A DNA stretch of 64,000 nt from Pseudomonas extremorientalis (GTDB lineage: Bacteria; Pseudomonadota; Gammaproteobacteria; Pseudomonadales; Pseudomonadaceae): positions 372,001-436,000 of the forward strand of contig NZ_MDGK01000017.1 in the NCBI RefSeq assembly GCF_001870465.1, read 5' to 3'. Numbering within the stretch: the first letter of the stretch is position 1; each line of letters opens with the position of its first letter. Positions 54,205 through 62,131 of this stretch are shown here, piece after piece. Made by a program: the position numbers and the translations under genes. The notes beneath the pieces were generated by a model. It was not told where the DNA came from and ran no database searches. It worked only from the letters and a program-made list of their open reading frames with translations.

Positions 54205-54313
54205 CTCTCAGGGCTGTTTTAGGGGCGACACAATGTCGCATTTGTTTATTGAATGCGTCAGCCCCCGAAAAGTGATAGCCGATAACGGCATTCAATTATT
54301 CGAGGAAATCACT

Positions 54314-54469
54314 ATGAATAACGCAACTAACGAAACATTCGCACTTGATGCTTCTGCTGTAGATGCGTTTGCCGACATCCTGAACGATGAAGGTCAAATG
54401 CGTGCTGGCTTCGTTATTCACGAATCCAACAACAATATCTCCGCTGATATTGAAGACGCCGGTAAGTAA
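54314..54469 (+). CDS. RiPP precursor peptide (51 aa) of the YcaO/TfuA locus
   Basis: Small ORF starting at the ATG of 54314 with GAGGAA 5-10 bases upstream; an in-frame upstream start at 54233 has none. The product begins MNNATNETFALDASAVDAFA, an Ala/Asp-rich acidic leader, and ends GFVIHESNNNISADIEDAGK. It has no cysteine, and only Thr5, Thr8, Ser14, Ser38 and Ser43 could form oxazolines, so classical thiazole chemistry is excluded. Thioamidation or hydroxylation of the C-terminal part (about residues 29-51) is more plausible. The leader/core border is not visible. A hairpin separates it from ycaO, as is usual for precursors. Assignment rests on position, size and context. Confidence 0.7.
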   Translation: MNNATNETFALDASAVDAFADILNDEGQMRAGFVIHESNNNISADIEDAGK

Positions 54470-54475
54470 CACACT

Positions 54476-54505
54476 GCGTGCTATTCGATTGTTCGGATAG
54501 CACGC
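54476..54505 (+). terminator. hairpin between precursor and ycaO
   Basis: GCGTGCTATTCGA and TTCGGATAGCACGC pair over 13 bp (one T-G wobble) around a 4-base loop. It starts 6 bases after the precursor stop and overlaps the region of a false upstream ycaO start. No T-run follows, so partial termination or mRNA protection favouring excess precursor is expected. Confidence 0.65.
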
Positions 54506-54537
54506 AACTAGCGATCAGTATTTCAACGGGCTTCTTT

Positions 54538-55746
54538 ATGTATCGCATGACCTCAAGTTTGCGTAAGGCCTCATTGTTCGACACGTTGACCCACGCCAGG
54601 AAACTTGCCGTGGAGTTTGGTATCACGCGTGTCACCAATACCACGTGGCTGGACAAGATTGGTATTCCCGTATTTGCCAGTATTCGACCCGATGCGGTTG
54701 AGGGCTCGCTCTGTGTCAGTGCCGGGAAAGGCATGCGCATGGAAGAGGCACGCGTGGGTGCCTACATGGAGGCCATCGAGTTTGCCATCGCCGAATACCG
54801 CAATAGAAACATCGACGTATTTGTCTCCACGCCTCGCAAGGTCGCGGCACAAGCCGGCTTTGTCCACGATTTCGTTGATTTCTGCCCGATCCTCGGGGCG
54901 CCGATCGATCCCGACGGGCCCTTGGCGTGCGTCCATGCGCAGGACATCGCCACCGGACAGACCTTCGCCGTACCGGCCGAGCTGATTTTTTCACCGTTCA
55001 GCGAAAACCAGGGGCAGCGTATTTTCGGCACCAGCACCAACGGTCTGAGCTCTGGCAATACCGTGGACGAGGCCAGCGTGCATGGCATCGCCGAAATCGT
55101 CGAGCGCGACGTGCAAGCGTTCAATTTCATGAAAGACACCTCGCGCCTGATCTTGCGCGATTGTGCGGTGCAAACCCTGGACCCGTTGTTTACCAGGGTC
55201 GAGGCCGCCGGATTGAGCGCCGTCGTACGCTACACCCCCAGCGTGATCGGGCTGCCCTATGTCCAGGGGTTCATCATGGAACCGTCCGACGATGCGCCCA
55301 TTGCCATCTCTTGCGGTTCGGGCTTGCACCTGTGTCGCGACATTGCTGCCGTTCGGGGACTCGCCGAGGCCGCGCAGTCTCGGCTTTCCTACATACACGG
55401 TGGCCGGGACGATCTGATCGAGCGTTTCAAGTATTTCAGCGCGAGCGATCGCCAGGCCGAGCTTGACGCCGTTGCGCGCTTGCGCGGTCACGTCAACGAC
55501 GCGCACCAGGCCATTGCCTACTCCGACATCGAGGATGCCAACGCGCAGATCCATAGCATTGATTCAGCGTTGGAATGCCTGCTCGATCGCCTGCGCAGCG
55601 CAGGGTTTGGCCAGGTGCTGCGGGTGGTGCTGAGTAAAAATGATTCACCGTTGGCGGTGGTCAAGATCGTTATCCCTGGCATGGAGTCGTTCCAGCCGGC
55701 ACTCAAGCGCGCAGGTCCTCGCCTGTCCCGCTATATCGCACGCTAG
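54538..55746 (+). CDS. YcaO-domain cyclodehydratase / thioamide-forming enzyme
   Basis: ATP-dependent enzyme of 402 residues that activates peptide backbone amides. The three ATP-binding segments are present: SAGKGMRMEEARVGAYMEAI (61-80), TNGLSSGNTVDEASVHGIAE (167-186, then IVERD) and GLHLCRDIAAVRGLAEAAQS (262-281, then RLSYIHGGRDD). The C-terminus ends in VKIVIPGMESF rather than the Pro-rich tail of azole-forming YcaOs. Its TfuA partner follows, which points to thioamide or other backbone activation. ATG 54538 is preferred; an earlier in-frame start at 54478 lies in the hairpin. 13 bp before tfuA. Confidence 0.88.
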   Translation: MYRMTSSLRKASLFDTLTHARKLAVEFGITRVTNTTWLDKIGIPVFASIRPDAVEGSLCVSAGKGMRMEEARVGAYMEAIEFAIAEYRNRNIDVFVSTPRKVAAQAGFVHDFVDFCPILGAPIDPDGPLACVHAQDIATGQTFAVPAELIFSPFSENQGQRIFGTSTNGLSSGNTVDEASVHGIAEIVERDVQAFNFMKDTSRLILRDCAVQTLDPLFTRVEAAGLSAVVRYTPSVIGLPYVQGFIMEPSDDAPIAISCGSGLHLCRDIAAVRGLAEAAQSRLSYIHGGRDDLIERFKYFSASDRQAELDAVARLRGHVNDAHQAIAYSDIEDANAQIHSIDSALECLLDRLRSAGFGQVLRVVLSKNDSPLAVVKIVIPGMESFQPALKRAGPRLSRYIAR

Positions 55747-55759
55747 GGTAGGAGCACGC

Positions 55760-56428
55760 ATGAAGCTGCATTTATTCGTAGGGCCTACGGCATCCGGGAT
55801 GGAGCAGGTCTTGGCCGGGCACGCTGACGTAGTGGTGCATGCGCCGGCCAGGCGCGGTGACATCCAGGCCCTGGTCGCACAGAACCCGCAGCCGGGCTGT
55901 ATCGCCATCGTGGATGGTACGTTCCACAGCTTCCCTTCCGTAGGGCATATCGAAATTCGCCGTGCGATCCAGAATGGCTGGCAGGTATGGGGCCTGGCGT
56001 CCATGGGGGCGATCAGGGCCGGCGAAATGCGCTTTCTCGGCATGCAAGGCTATGGAGTTGTTTATGGTCATTACCGTGACGACCCGGAGTTCGACGACGA
56101 TGAGGTCACGCTGGTGCATGAAATTGACGCACCCTATCGCGCGATGTCCGAGCCACTGATTCATCTGAGGGGGTTCGTCAGCGCCCTGCAGGACCAGCAG
56201 AAGATTTCCACGCATCATGCACAGGCCATCATTCAGGATCTCAAGGAACGCTGGTACGCCGAGCGAACCTTGTCGCGTTTGAAGAAACTGTTGTTGGCGA
56301 CCGGTCAGATGACGCGCCAGGACGTGGATGAGGCCCTGGGTGGCTTCAACGGATACCGCGTCAAAAGCCAGGACTTGCAAGGCTTCCTGGCGTCTCGCTG
56401 CTGGCGCGCCGAAAAAGCGGTGGGTTGA
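55760..56428 (+). CDS. TfuA-like partner protein
   Basis: Partner of YcaO in thioamide formation (thioviridamide, trifolitoxin and McrA thioglycine systems). The 222-residue protein has IVDGTFHSFPSVGHIEIRRAI, GLASMGAIRAGEM with the conserved SMGAxRAxE core, and DDDEVTLVHEI. TfuA is thought to help deliver sulfide to the activated amide, possibly by hydrolysing a sulfur carrier conjugate. The presence of a sulfur carrier gene three ORFs on fits this. GGAG precedes the ATG. Confidence 0.88.
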   Translation: MKLHLFVGPTASGMEQVLAGHADVVVHAPARRGDIQALVAQNPQPGCIAIVDGTFHSFPSVGHIEIRRAIQNGWQVWGLASMGAIRAGEMRFLGMQGYGVVYGHYRDDPEFDDDEVTLVHEIDAPYRAMSEPLIHLRGFVSALQDQQKISTHHAQAIIQDLKERWYAERTLSRLKKLLLATGQMTRQDVDEALGGFNGYRVKSQDLQGFLASRCWRAEKAVG

Positions 56429-56435
56429 GCGGCCT

Positions 56436-57242
56436 ATGACCCCGGACACGTTTTTCCACACGATTGGCGGCCTGCCTTTTATCAATGAAGGTGTGCGGCC
56501 GGCGACCTTGCTGACCGCTGTTGCCTGTAGCCGTCGTAACGCGGCGCCGCAGGCCCATGACGCGTTGACCGATTACCTGGAGCCGGTCAATGCCCGTGCG
56601 CTGTTCAAGCGCTTGGCCGCCAGCCAGGTCGAGGAATTCGACTCGACAGCCTGTTCGGCCGTGGAGCAACAGAGCATCCAGTCCGCCACGGCCAACATCT
56701 GCCGGGTGAGCCCCGCCTGGCGCAGCTTTTTCAACATTCCCATTCGCTACTGCAAGTTGTTGCAACCCATGAGCAGCTCCACCAGTGCGTTGATCCCCCA
56801 GACCATTTACCTGGGCGAACAAGCCTTCGACTCGGCCATTCCCCTGGAAGAAACCCTGGTGCATGAGCACGCGCATATCTGGCTGAACTTCGTGATGGAG
56901 GTTTATGACCTGCAAACGTCGCAGGCGCCCAGGGACTATGTGCTGCCATCGGGCACCCGTGGCAAGACGTTGCGTGGCGTGATGGCGGCCGCGCACTTTG
57001 CCGCCGCGGCCTTGAGGTATTACCGCGATGTGTCCGGCGCGGCGGCAGGCACCCCGCGCCAGGTGTACCTGCAACGCTATCTGGCCGGTTGCCTGGAGAT
57101 TGCCGCCGAACGCCCGTATTTCACGCCGATGGGCCGCTTGGTGTTCAACGCACTGAGTGACTGCCATCACGACCTGATTGTGTCCTCGCAAGGAAACCCG
57201 ACATGCCCCAAATCGTTATTGCCAGCCAGTTCGCCGACCTGA
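56436..57242 (+). CDS. HExxH-motif protein, candidate peptide hydroxylase or peptidase
   Basis: Protein of 268 residues with a single clear motif LVHEHAHIWLNFVMEV (His143, Glu144, His147), set in a helical fold. HExxH proteins of RiPP clusters include iron/2-oxoglutarate peptide beta-hydroxylases as well as zinc peptidases; sequence alone does not choose. The N-terminal domain is helical and not recognised. The start ATG is 56436, 7 bp after tfuA; its last 40 bases overlap the sulfur carrier gene, so they are coupled. Confidence 0.7.
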   Translation: MTPDTFFHTIGGLPFINEGVRPATLLTAVACSRRNAAPQAHDALTDYLEPVNARALFKRLAASQVEEFDSTACSAVEQQSIQSATANICRVSPAWRSFFNIPIRYCKLLQPMSSSTSALIPQTIYLGEQAFDSAIPLEETLVHEHAHIWLNFVMEVYDLQTSQAPRDYVLPSGTRGKTLRGVMAAAHFAAAALRYYRDVSGAAAGTPRQVYLQRYLAGCLEIAAERPYFTPMGRLVFNALSDCHHDLIVSSQGNPTCPKSLLPASSPT

Positions 57243-57478
57243 CCAATGGTCGGAAAACCTGGACGCTGTCCTGTGCAAACGCTCTGCAACTGATGGAAGG
57301 CCTGCGCGCTGACGAGCCCCTGCTGTATAGCGCCATCGTCGAAGGCGAATACCGCCTCAAGCCTTTTATCAGCCTGGTGATCGATGACATCCCTTACGCC
57401 GATGAAGAACAGTGGAGTGAAATCCCCCTGAGCGCGCATTCCACTGCCCTGATCATCAGCGCTGTGGCGGGAGGCTGA
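57203..57478 (+). CDS. ubiquitin-like sulfur carrier (ThiS/MoaD-type, C-terminal GG)
   Basis: Beta-grasp carrier candidate of 91 residues that ends in SAVAGG, the double-glycine tail that an E1 enzyme adenylates and converts to thiocarboxylate. The pattern NALQLMEGLRADEPLLYSAI and LVIDDIPYADEEQWSEIPLS resembles MoaD/CysO. AAGGAA lies upstream. It starts inside the HExxH gene and lies 1 bp before the E1-like gene, so carrier and activator are made together. Confidence 0.75.
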   Translation: MPQIVIASQFADLTNGRKTWTLSCANALQLMEGLRADEPLLYSAIVEGEYRLKPFISLVIDDIPYADEEQWSEIPLSAHSTALIISAVAGG

Positions 57479-57479
57479 T

Positions 57480-58643
57480 ATGAGCGACGAACGCTTCAGC
57501 GGCGACGAACAGGCCCACTACGCGCGGCATTTTCTGGTCAAGGGCTTTGGCCCCGAAGGCCAGGCCCGTCTCAAGGCTGGCAAGGTGCTGGTGGTGGGCG
57601 CTGGAGGGCTTGGCTGCCCCGCGCTGATGTACCTGGCGGCGGCCGGTGTCGGTCACATCGGCATTGTCGAGGATGACACCGTCGACGTCAGCAACCTGCA
57701 TCGGCAGTTATTGTTCGGCGTTGGGGACATCGGCGCGCCCAAGGGAGCCGTGGCTCGGCAGAAGCTGCTCGATAACAACCCGCACATAGACATCCGGCAT
57801 TTCGCCGAACGGCTCAGCCAAAGCAACGTACTGGCCTATGTGCAAGGCTATGACGTGATTGTCGATGCCACGGACAACTTCACCACCAAGTATCTGCTCA
57901 ACGATGCGTGCTACCTCGGTGGCAAACCCCTGGTGTATGCCTCGATCAGCCAGTTCGAGGGGCAGGTGGGTGTTTTCAACCTGACGGATGCCGAGGGGCG
58001 GCGCTCGACCAACCTGCGCGATATCTTCCCTGAACCACCCCCGGCCGGCCTGGCGCAAAATTGCGGCGAGGCCGGTGTGCTGGGTGTGTTGCCGGGGATT
58101 GTCGGCTCGATCCAGGCGCTGGAGGCGATCAAGATCCTGGCCGGAGTGGGCGAGCCGGCGGCCAACCGCTTGATGTTGTTCGATGCCTTGAGCCTGCACC
58201 TGCGCCAGGTGTCTGTGCGTCACCGGGCGAGCAACCCCTTGAGCGGCGAGCGGCCTTCGATCCTCCAGCCCCGTGAAATTGAAGCGAGCTGTGCGGTGGC
58301 CGTCGGCGAGCGGTATGCCATTTCCCCTCTGGCGCTGGAGCGACGGTTGCGCAGTGATGTTCCCGTGCAATTGATCGATGTACGGGATGAGCACGAGCAT
58401 CTGGCGATTTCCCTGGGCGGGATCAACATGCCCTTGAACCAGTTGCCACAGCGCCTGGCCCAGGCGGCGCCCGCCGTCGACACGGTGATCTACTGCAAAA
58501 GTGGTGTGCGCAGCTTGAAAGCCCTGAGCGCGATCAACGCCATAGTCGGTGACGGGCAATGCCGCAGCCTGACCGGAGGGCTGGATGCCTACCTGGCCGC
58601 CGGTTGCCTGGCGCGGTTGAGCCGTGATGGGGTGCCGCAATGA
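57480..58643 (+). CDS. MoeB/ThiF E1-like enzyme fused to a rhodanese domain
   Basis: Activates the carrier's C-terminus with ATP, then transfers sulfur from the rhodanese domain. The 387-residue protein has VVGAGGLGCPALM (37-50), NLHRQLLF, DATDNFTTKY (Asp132), and C195 in NCGEAGVLG. The rhodanese domain (about 290-385) has the active cysteine in YCKSGVRS (Cys339). The usual MoeB zinc CxxC pairs are missing: the first site reads LRDIFPEPP. This is a MoeZ-like single-protein sulfur relay. The stop overlaps the next start (ATGA). Confidence 0.88.
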   Translation: MSDERFSGDEQAHYARHFLVKGFGPEGQARLKAGKVLVVGAGGLGCPALMYLAAAGVGHIGIVEDDTVDVSNLHRQLLFGVGDIGAPKGAVARQKLLDNNPHIDIRHFAERLSQSNVLAYVQGYDVIVDATDNFTTKYLLNDACYLGGKPLVYASISQFEGQVGVFNLTDAEGRRSTNLRDIFPEPPPAGLAQNCGEAGVLGVLPGIVGSIQALEAIKILAGVGEPAANRLMLFDALSLHLRQVSVRHRASNPLSGERPSILQPREIEASCAVAVGERYAISPLALERRLRSDVPVQLIDVRDEHEHLAISLGGINMPLNQLPQRLAQAAPAVDTVIYCKSGVRSLKALSAINAIVGDGQCRSLTGGLDAYLAAGCLARLSRDGVPQ

Positions 58644-59959
58644 GTGGCTCGTCCCTCAATGGCCTGGGGCGCGATTTCTACCTCATCCAATGGGCGGCCT
58701 TCCTCAACGCCGTGGGCACGCGCTGTGGGCAGTTTGCGATCGCCTGGTGGGTGCTGGGCAAGACCGCGAATCCGCTGACCTTTGCGGGCTTTGTTGCGGT
58801 TGCGACCCTGGCGGATGTGCTGTCGCGTGCCCTGTTTGGCTGGTTGGGCGACCACTATGATCGCCATCGCCTGCTGGTGGGCTGTTACGTCCTCAGCGCA
58901 GCGACCACGCTGGTCCTGGCGGGCCTTGGCACACTGGACCTGTACCTGCCCTGGCTGATCGCCGGTTGCCTGGCCGTGTCGGGCGTTGCCATCGGCATCC
59001 GCGATCCGCTCCAGATGAGCCTGACGCCGGCCCTGGTCGCTACCCACAGGGTCAGCGATGCGGTGCGGCTGAGGAGCATCGTCGGTTCTTCGTCGGCGTT
59101 GATGGGACCATTGGCCGCCGGCATTCTACTGGGGCCGCTGGGGGTCTTGGGCACGCTTTGGCTCAACGCAGCGGCAGTGCTGGTGGCGTTGGTGCTGATC
59201 GGCATGGTCAGGACGCCTGCCGCCAACCCTGTGGGGGGCGCGCGACAGCTTTCCTATCTGACGGCCTGGTACACACGCACCCGTGAAGGCTTCACCGCTC
59301 TCTACCGGGTCAAGCCTGAATGGAACCTGAGCCTGCTGGCGTTCATTGTCAACTTTTCGTTGTACCCGCTGTTCGCCGTGCTGTTTCCGGTGTTGATCAA
59401 CCGCTATTTTCCGCAGGACCTGTGGTTGATCGCCGTGACGGAAGGCGCTTTTGCAGTGGGGTTGCTGCTCGGCAGCCTGTTTCTGGTCAAGCGGGCCAAC
59501 GGGCGCTGGGGCAGGCCCGGCGTCGTATTTGCCGGTTTCCTGCTGGTCGGGTTGGCGATGCTGGGCTGTGGACTTTTCAGTCAGTTTTTCCACGCCCGGC
59601 CCGGTTGGTTCGCCAGCGTCACCGTACCCCTGTTGTTCATCGGCGGGGTTGGCCTGGTCATGGTCACGGTCAACACATCGACGGTGCGCATGCTGGCCAC
59701 GCCCGACAATTACCGCAACCGGATCGGTTCGGCGACCTCGTTTGTTTCCGGCATGGTTATTCCGTTTGGCGCGCTGGTAGGAGGGGCATTTTCCGGCGCG
59801 CTGGGCGTGAGCTACGCCATGGCCGCGTTGGGTTTGCTCATTGTCCTGGCCGTTGTCCCGTGCATGTTCAGTGCTGCCCTGGTGCGTGTCTTGGGCATGA
59901 GCGATGACCAGATCAAAAACGTCTACAAGGATTTTTACCCAGATGCTTTCCCGGACTGA
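58640..59959 (+). CDS. MFS exporter of the RiPP locus
   Basis: Membrane transporter of 439 residues with 12 predicted segments. FGWLGDHYDRHRLLV is the MFS A-motif region and GNRIGS-like NYRNRIGSATSFVSG is found in the second half, as in enterobactin/macrolide-type exporters. It overlaps the E1-like gene start by 4 bp, so it is in the same transcript. Export of the peptide or self-protection is likely; no ABC exporter or bifunctional peptidase is present. Confidence 0.8.
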   Translation: MSGSSLNGLGRDFYLIQWAAFLNAVGTRCGQFAIAWWVLGKTANPLTFAGFVAVATLADVLSRALFGWLGDHYDRHRLLVGCYVLSAATTLVLAGLGTLDLYLPWLIAGCLAVSGVAIGIRDPLQMSLTPALVATHRVSDAVRLRSIVGSSSALMGPLAAGILLGPLGVLGTLWLNAAAVLVALVLIGMVRTPAANPVGGARQLSYLTAWYTRTREGFTALYRVKPEWNLSLLAFIVNFSLYPLFAVLFPVLINRYFPQDLWLIAVTEGAFAVGLLLGSLFLVKRANGRWGRPGVVFAGFLLVGLAMLGCGLFSQFFHARPGWFASVTVPLLFIGGVGLVMVTVNTSTVRMLATPDNYRNRIGSATSFVSGMVIPFGALVGGAFSGALGVSYAMAALGLLIVLAVVPCMFSAALVRVLGMSDDQIKNVYKDFYPDAFPD

Positions 59960-59971
59960 AGGTGACGAACG

Positions 59972-61222
59972 ATGACTGCCACGATCCGCGCACGTGTGTG
60001 CAACGCTAACAATACGCCGACGGTGCCGGCGGTTTTCTGGGAGCGTTTCGTCAGTCTCTCCCAGGACAAGTCCCTACCGGTGGTGATGGGGCAGGACGTA
60101 CTGAGCGAGCCGCTCATGAACCTTGAGGACGTTTTTGAACTGGCGCGCAACGTGGTCGAGTCAGGCGACATGACCGTCAATGCGGACGGCCAGATGCTCA
60201 AGCAACCGGCAGTGCCCGGGTTTCCCCAGGCATTTGACGGGTTCGAGCAGTTTGTCCGGGACTTTGCCGCCCTCAATAACGCTGAGGGCATCACGTTCAC
60301 CCGCGACTACTGCCTGAAGCATTCCAGTACCGTGGCCACCCGGTTGCGCGCATTCACTCACGGTTACATTGAGCGCTACGGTATGCCTTATCCGGGGGCC
60401 AACGCGGTCTTTATCGGTGGGCGCTACCGTTCCACATGGATCGGCCTGCATAACGATTCGTGCGATACCTTTTTGTTTCCGTTGTATGGCCGCAAACGCA
60501 TGATGATCTGGCCGCCGGCGTATTTCGATGAAATGGCCCTGGAGAAAAAGTCTGCGTTGAATGGTGTGTGCTTCGGCCATATCGACGTCAGCCCCTATGT
60601 CGGCGATGCCACGATTTATGAGGTCGAGGCCGGTGAGATTTTCTTCATTCCCGCCGGTTGGTGGCACTACAACAAATTGGAGGCGTTGGAAACGACTCTC
60701 ACCGTGTCGGTGGGCATGTTCAGTCACGGTACGGCGCAGGGCTTCTGTGAAAACCCGATCAAGGCAGCCATTGCCTCGAGCGCCGGTAGTGCCCAGACCG
60801 GCGCTATCACCCCTGTGCCCGGTGGCGTGTTCGACTCGTTGGCCGATGTAGAACTGCCGGTGCAGGTTGCCAGGTTTGTCGACACAATCCGGGATAACAG
60901 CAAAATCCAGATGCTGCTCAAGTTGTCTGCCAACGGGATTATTCGTGATCGCGCCGTGGGGCGCTCGGCCGTGGTGGATTGGTCGCAGGCCAGGTTCCAG
61001 GCAAGGGCCGATAGCCCGTTGTACCTGCTGGCACTGAATGAACAGGCAGGATTGCTGTTTGCGGCCGGGGCGATGTTGCGAGTGCAGGAGTTGAGTGCCG
61101 TGCGTGACTTGATCGGCGTATTGCAGGGGGCGGGGCCGGTGCGGGTGCAGGCCGATGGGGATGAGGTGCAAAACGTGGTGCGCTGGCTGTATGAGCAGGC
61201 TGCCATTGATACGTTTGCGTGA
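59972..61222 (+). CDS. JmjC/cupin-type Fe(II)/2-oxoglutarate oxygenase
   Basis: Predicted oxygenase of 416 residues. The metal triad is visible: HxD in GLHNDSCDTF (His160, Asp162) and His232 in FIPAGWWHYNKLE, with GRKRMMIWPP between, as in cupin-8/JmjC hydroxylases. RiPP loci use such enzymes to hydroxylate side chains, though JmjC-type proteins also act on other targets. The C-terminal 150 residues form a helical domain, not recognised. It is last in the operon, ending at a hairpin. Confidence 0.78.
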   Translation: MTATIRARVCNANNTPTVPAVFWERFVSLSQDKSLPVVMGQDVLSEPLMNLEDVFELARNVVESGDMTVNADGQMLKQPAVPGFPQAFDGFEQFVRDFAALNNAEGITFTRDYCLKHSSTVATRLRAFTHGYIERYGMPYPGANAVFIGGRYRSTWIGLHNDSCDTFLFPLYGRKRMMIWPPAYFDEMALEKKSALNGVCFGHIDVSPYVGDATIYEVEAGEIFFIPAGWWHYNKLEALETTLTVSVGMFSHGTAQGFCENPIKAAIASSAGSAQTGAITPVPGGVFDSLADVELPVQVARFVDTIRDNSKIQMLLKLSANGIIRDRAVGRSAVVDWSQARFQARADSPLYLLALNEQAGLLFAAGAMLRVQELSAVRDLIGVLQGAGPVRVQADGDEVQNVVRWLYEQAAIDTFA

Positions 61223-61231
61223 CAGGCGGCT

Positions 61232-61258
61232 GGCGTAGCTGCTGACTTCAGCTACGCC
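61232..61258. terminator. hairpin between convergent oxygenase and luxR genes
   Basis: GGCGTAGCT and AGCTACGCC, 9-bp stem with a 9-base loop. It lies between two converging genes and may end both transcripts. No long T-run. Confidence 0.65.
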
Positions 61259-61266
61259 GCTATAGC

Positions 61267-61983
61267 CTATATGTGGCCTTGGGCTACTGCATAGGTGACC
61301 GCCTGAACTCGATTGCAGGCCCCCATTTTCTTTTGAATGTTGCGCAAGTGGAAGTTCACCGCATCGGCGGTCACATTTAATATGCGGCCTATTTCTTCCG
61401 ATGTTTTTCCATCAGCGGTCCAGCGCAGCACTTCTTTCTCTTTTTGTCCAAGTTCGATATCCAACGTATTGGCCAGCGCATCTTCCAGTTCGAAGATGCG
61501 GTAGCCAACGGTTTCGGAGAAAGCTTTGATTAACGGTTTGAGCGCTTCCCACTCGGGGTCTTGAATAGAGGTGTTTTTTCTGGCCAGGGAAAGTAACGCG
61601 ATATAGCCACGGGCATTGAAAGAGGGTTGGGTGATGCCAACGTTTAGTTCGAAGGCTTTGGCATCTGTCCACAGTTGCGGACACGTCTCAAACAAGGCAC
61701 TGCACCAGCGCACAGGCTCAGACGAGACTTTGCAATGGCGTATGGTCGGGTCAATGACCGTATAGTTCTGTTCTTTATATCGATGCAGCCATTGACCGGG
61801 GTAGTTGCCAAATACATGGATCTTCGGACGCGTGAAGGGCGTGGTTTCACACACGAAGTAGGAGAAGAATTCGAAGCCTAGTGTGTGGCTGAATAACGAG
61901 GCTGATTCAATAAATTCCTCAAGGGTTTGAGGTGTTTCAGCGCGCTGATTGAGTTGTCGTATCCATGACAAATACCGCTCCAT
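61267..61983 (-). CDS. PhzR-like LuxR-family regulator (LuxR solo)
   Basis: Quorum-type regulator of 238 residues: an autoinducer-binding domain with Trp65, Tyr69, Asp78 and Pro79 (QWLHRYKEQNYTVIDPT), then a LuxR HTH (LRWTADGKTSEEIGRILNVT and HLRNIQKKMGACNRVQAV). It is strikingly like PhzR of P. chlororaphis in YP..WL.RY...NY..IDPT..H.KVSS.P and LRWTADGKTSEEIG. No luxI gene is in the window, so the acyl-homoserine lactone would come from elsewhere or from neighbours. It likely binds the phz-like box before the precursor gene. Confidence 0.85.
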   Translation of the reverse strand: MERYLSWIRQLNQRAETPQTLEEFIESASLFSHTLGFEFFSYFVCETTPFTRPKIHVFGNYPGQWLHRYKEQNYTVIDPTIRHCKVSSEPVRWCSALFETCPQLWTDAKAFELNVGITQPSFNARGYIALLSLARKNTSIQDPEWEALKPLIKAFSETVGYRIFELEDALANTLDIELGQKEKEVLRWTADGKTSEEIGRILNVTADAVNFHLRNIQKKMGACNRVQAVTYAVAQGHI

Positions 61984-62131
61984 ATACCGAACTCTCCATT
62001 TTCGAAAAATGCAGGCCAGTATAGTTACATTTTGAAATATATGTAAGCAAGAAGGTCTCGCGACGGCGTCAATACAGTCGCGAGATCACTTCAGGCATTC
62101 ATTAGTTGGGCAGGGTTTGCGGCACAGGCAA

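Noticed and set aside
54233..54313. Upstream in-frame start that would lengthen the RiPP precursor to 78 residues
   Set aside because: The ATG at 54314 has GAGGAA at the right distance, while the upstream start has no ribosome site and lies close to the promoter start point.
54478..54537. Longer N-terminus for the YcaO protein
   Set aside because: This stretch is the hairpin after the precursor gene; family similarity begins after the ATG at 54538.
61267..62131. A luxI-type synthase gene paired with the PhzR-like regulator
   Set aside because: No LuxI-like reading frame is present on either strand around the regulator or elsewhere in the window.
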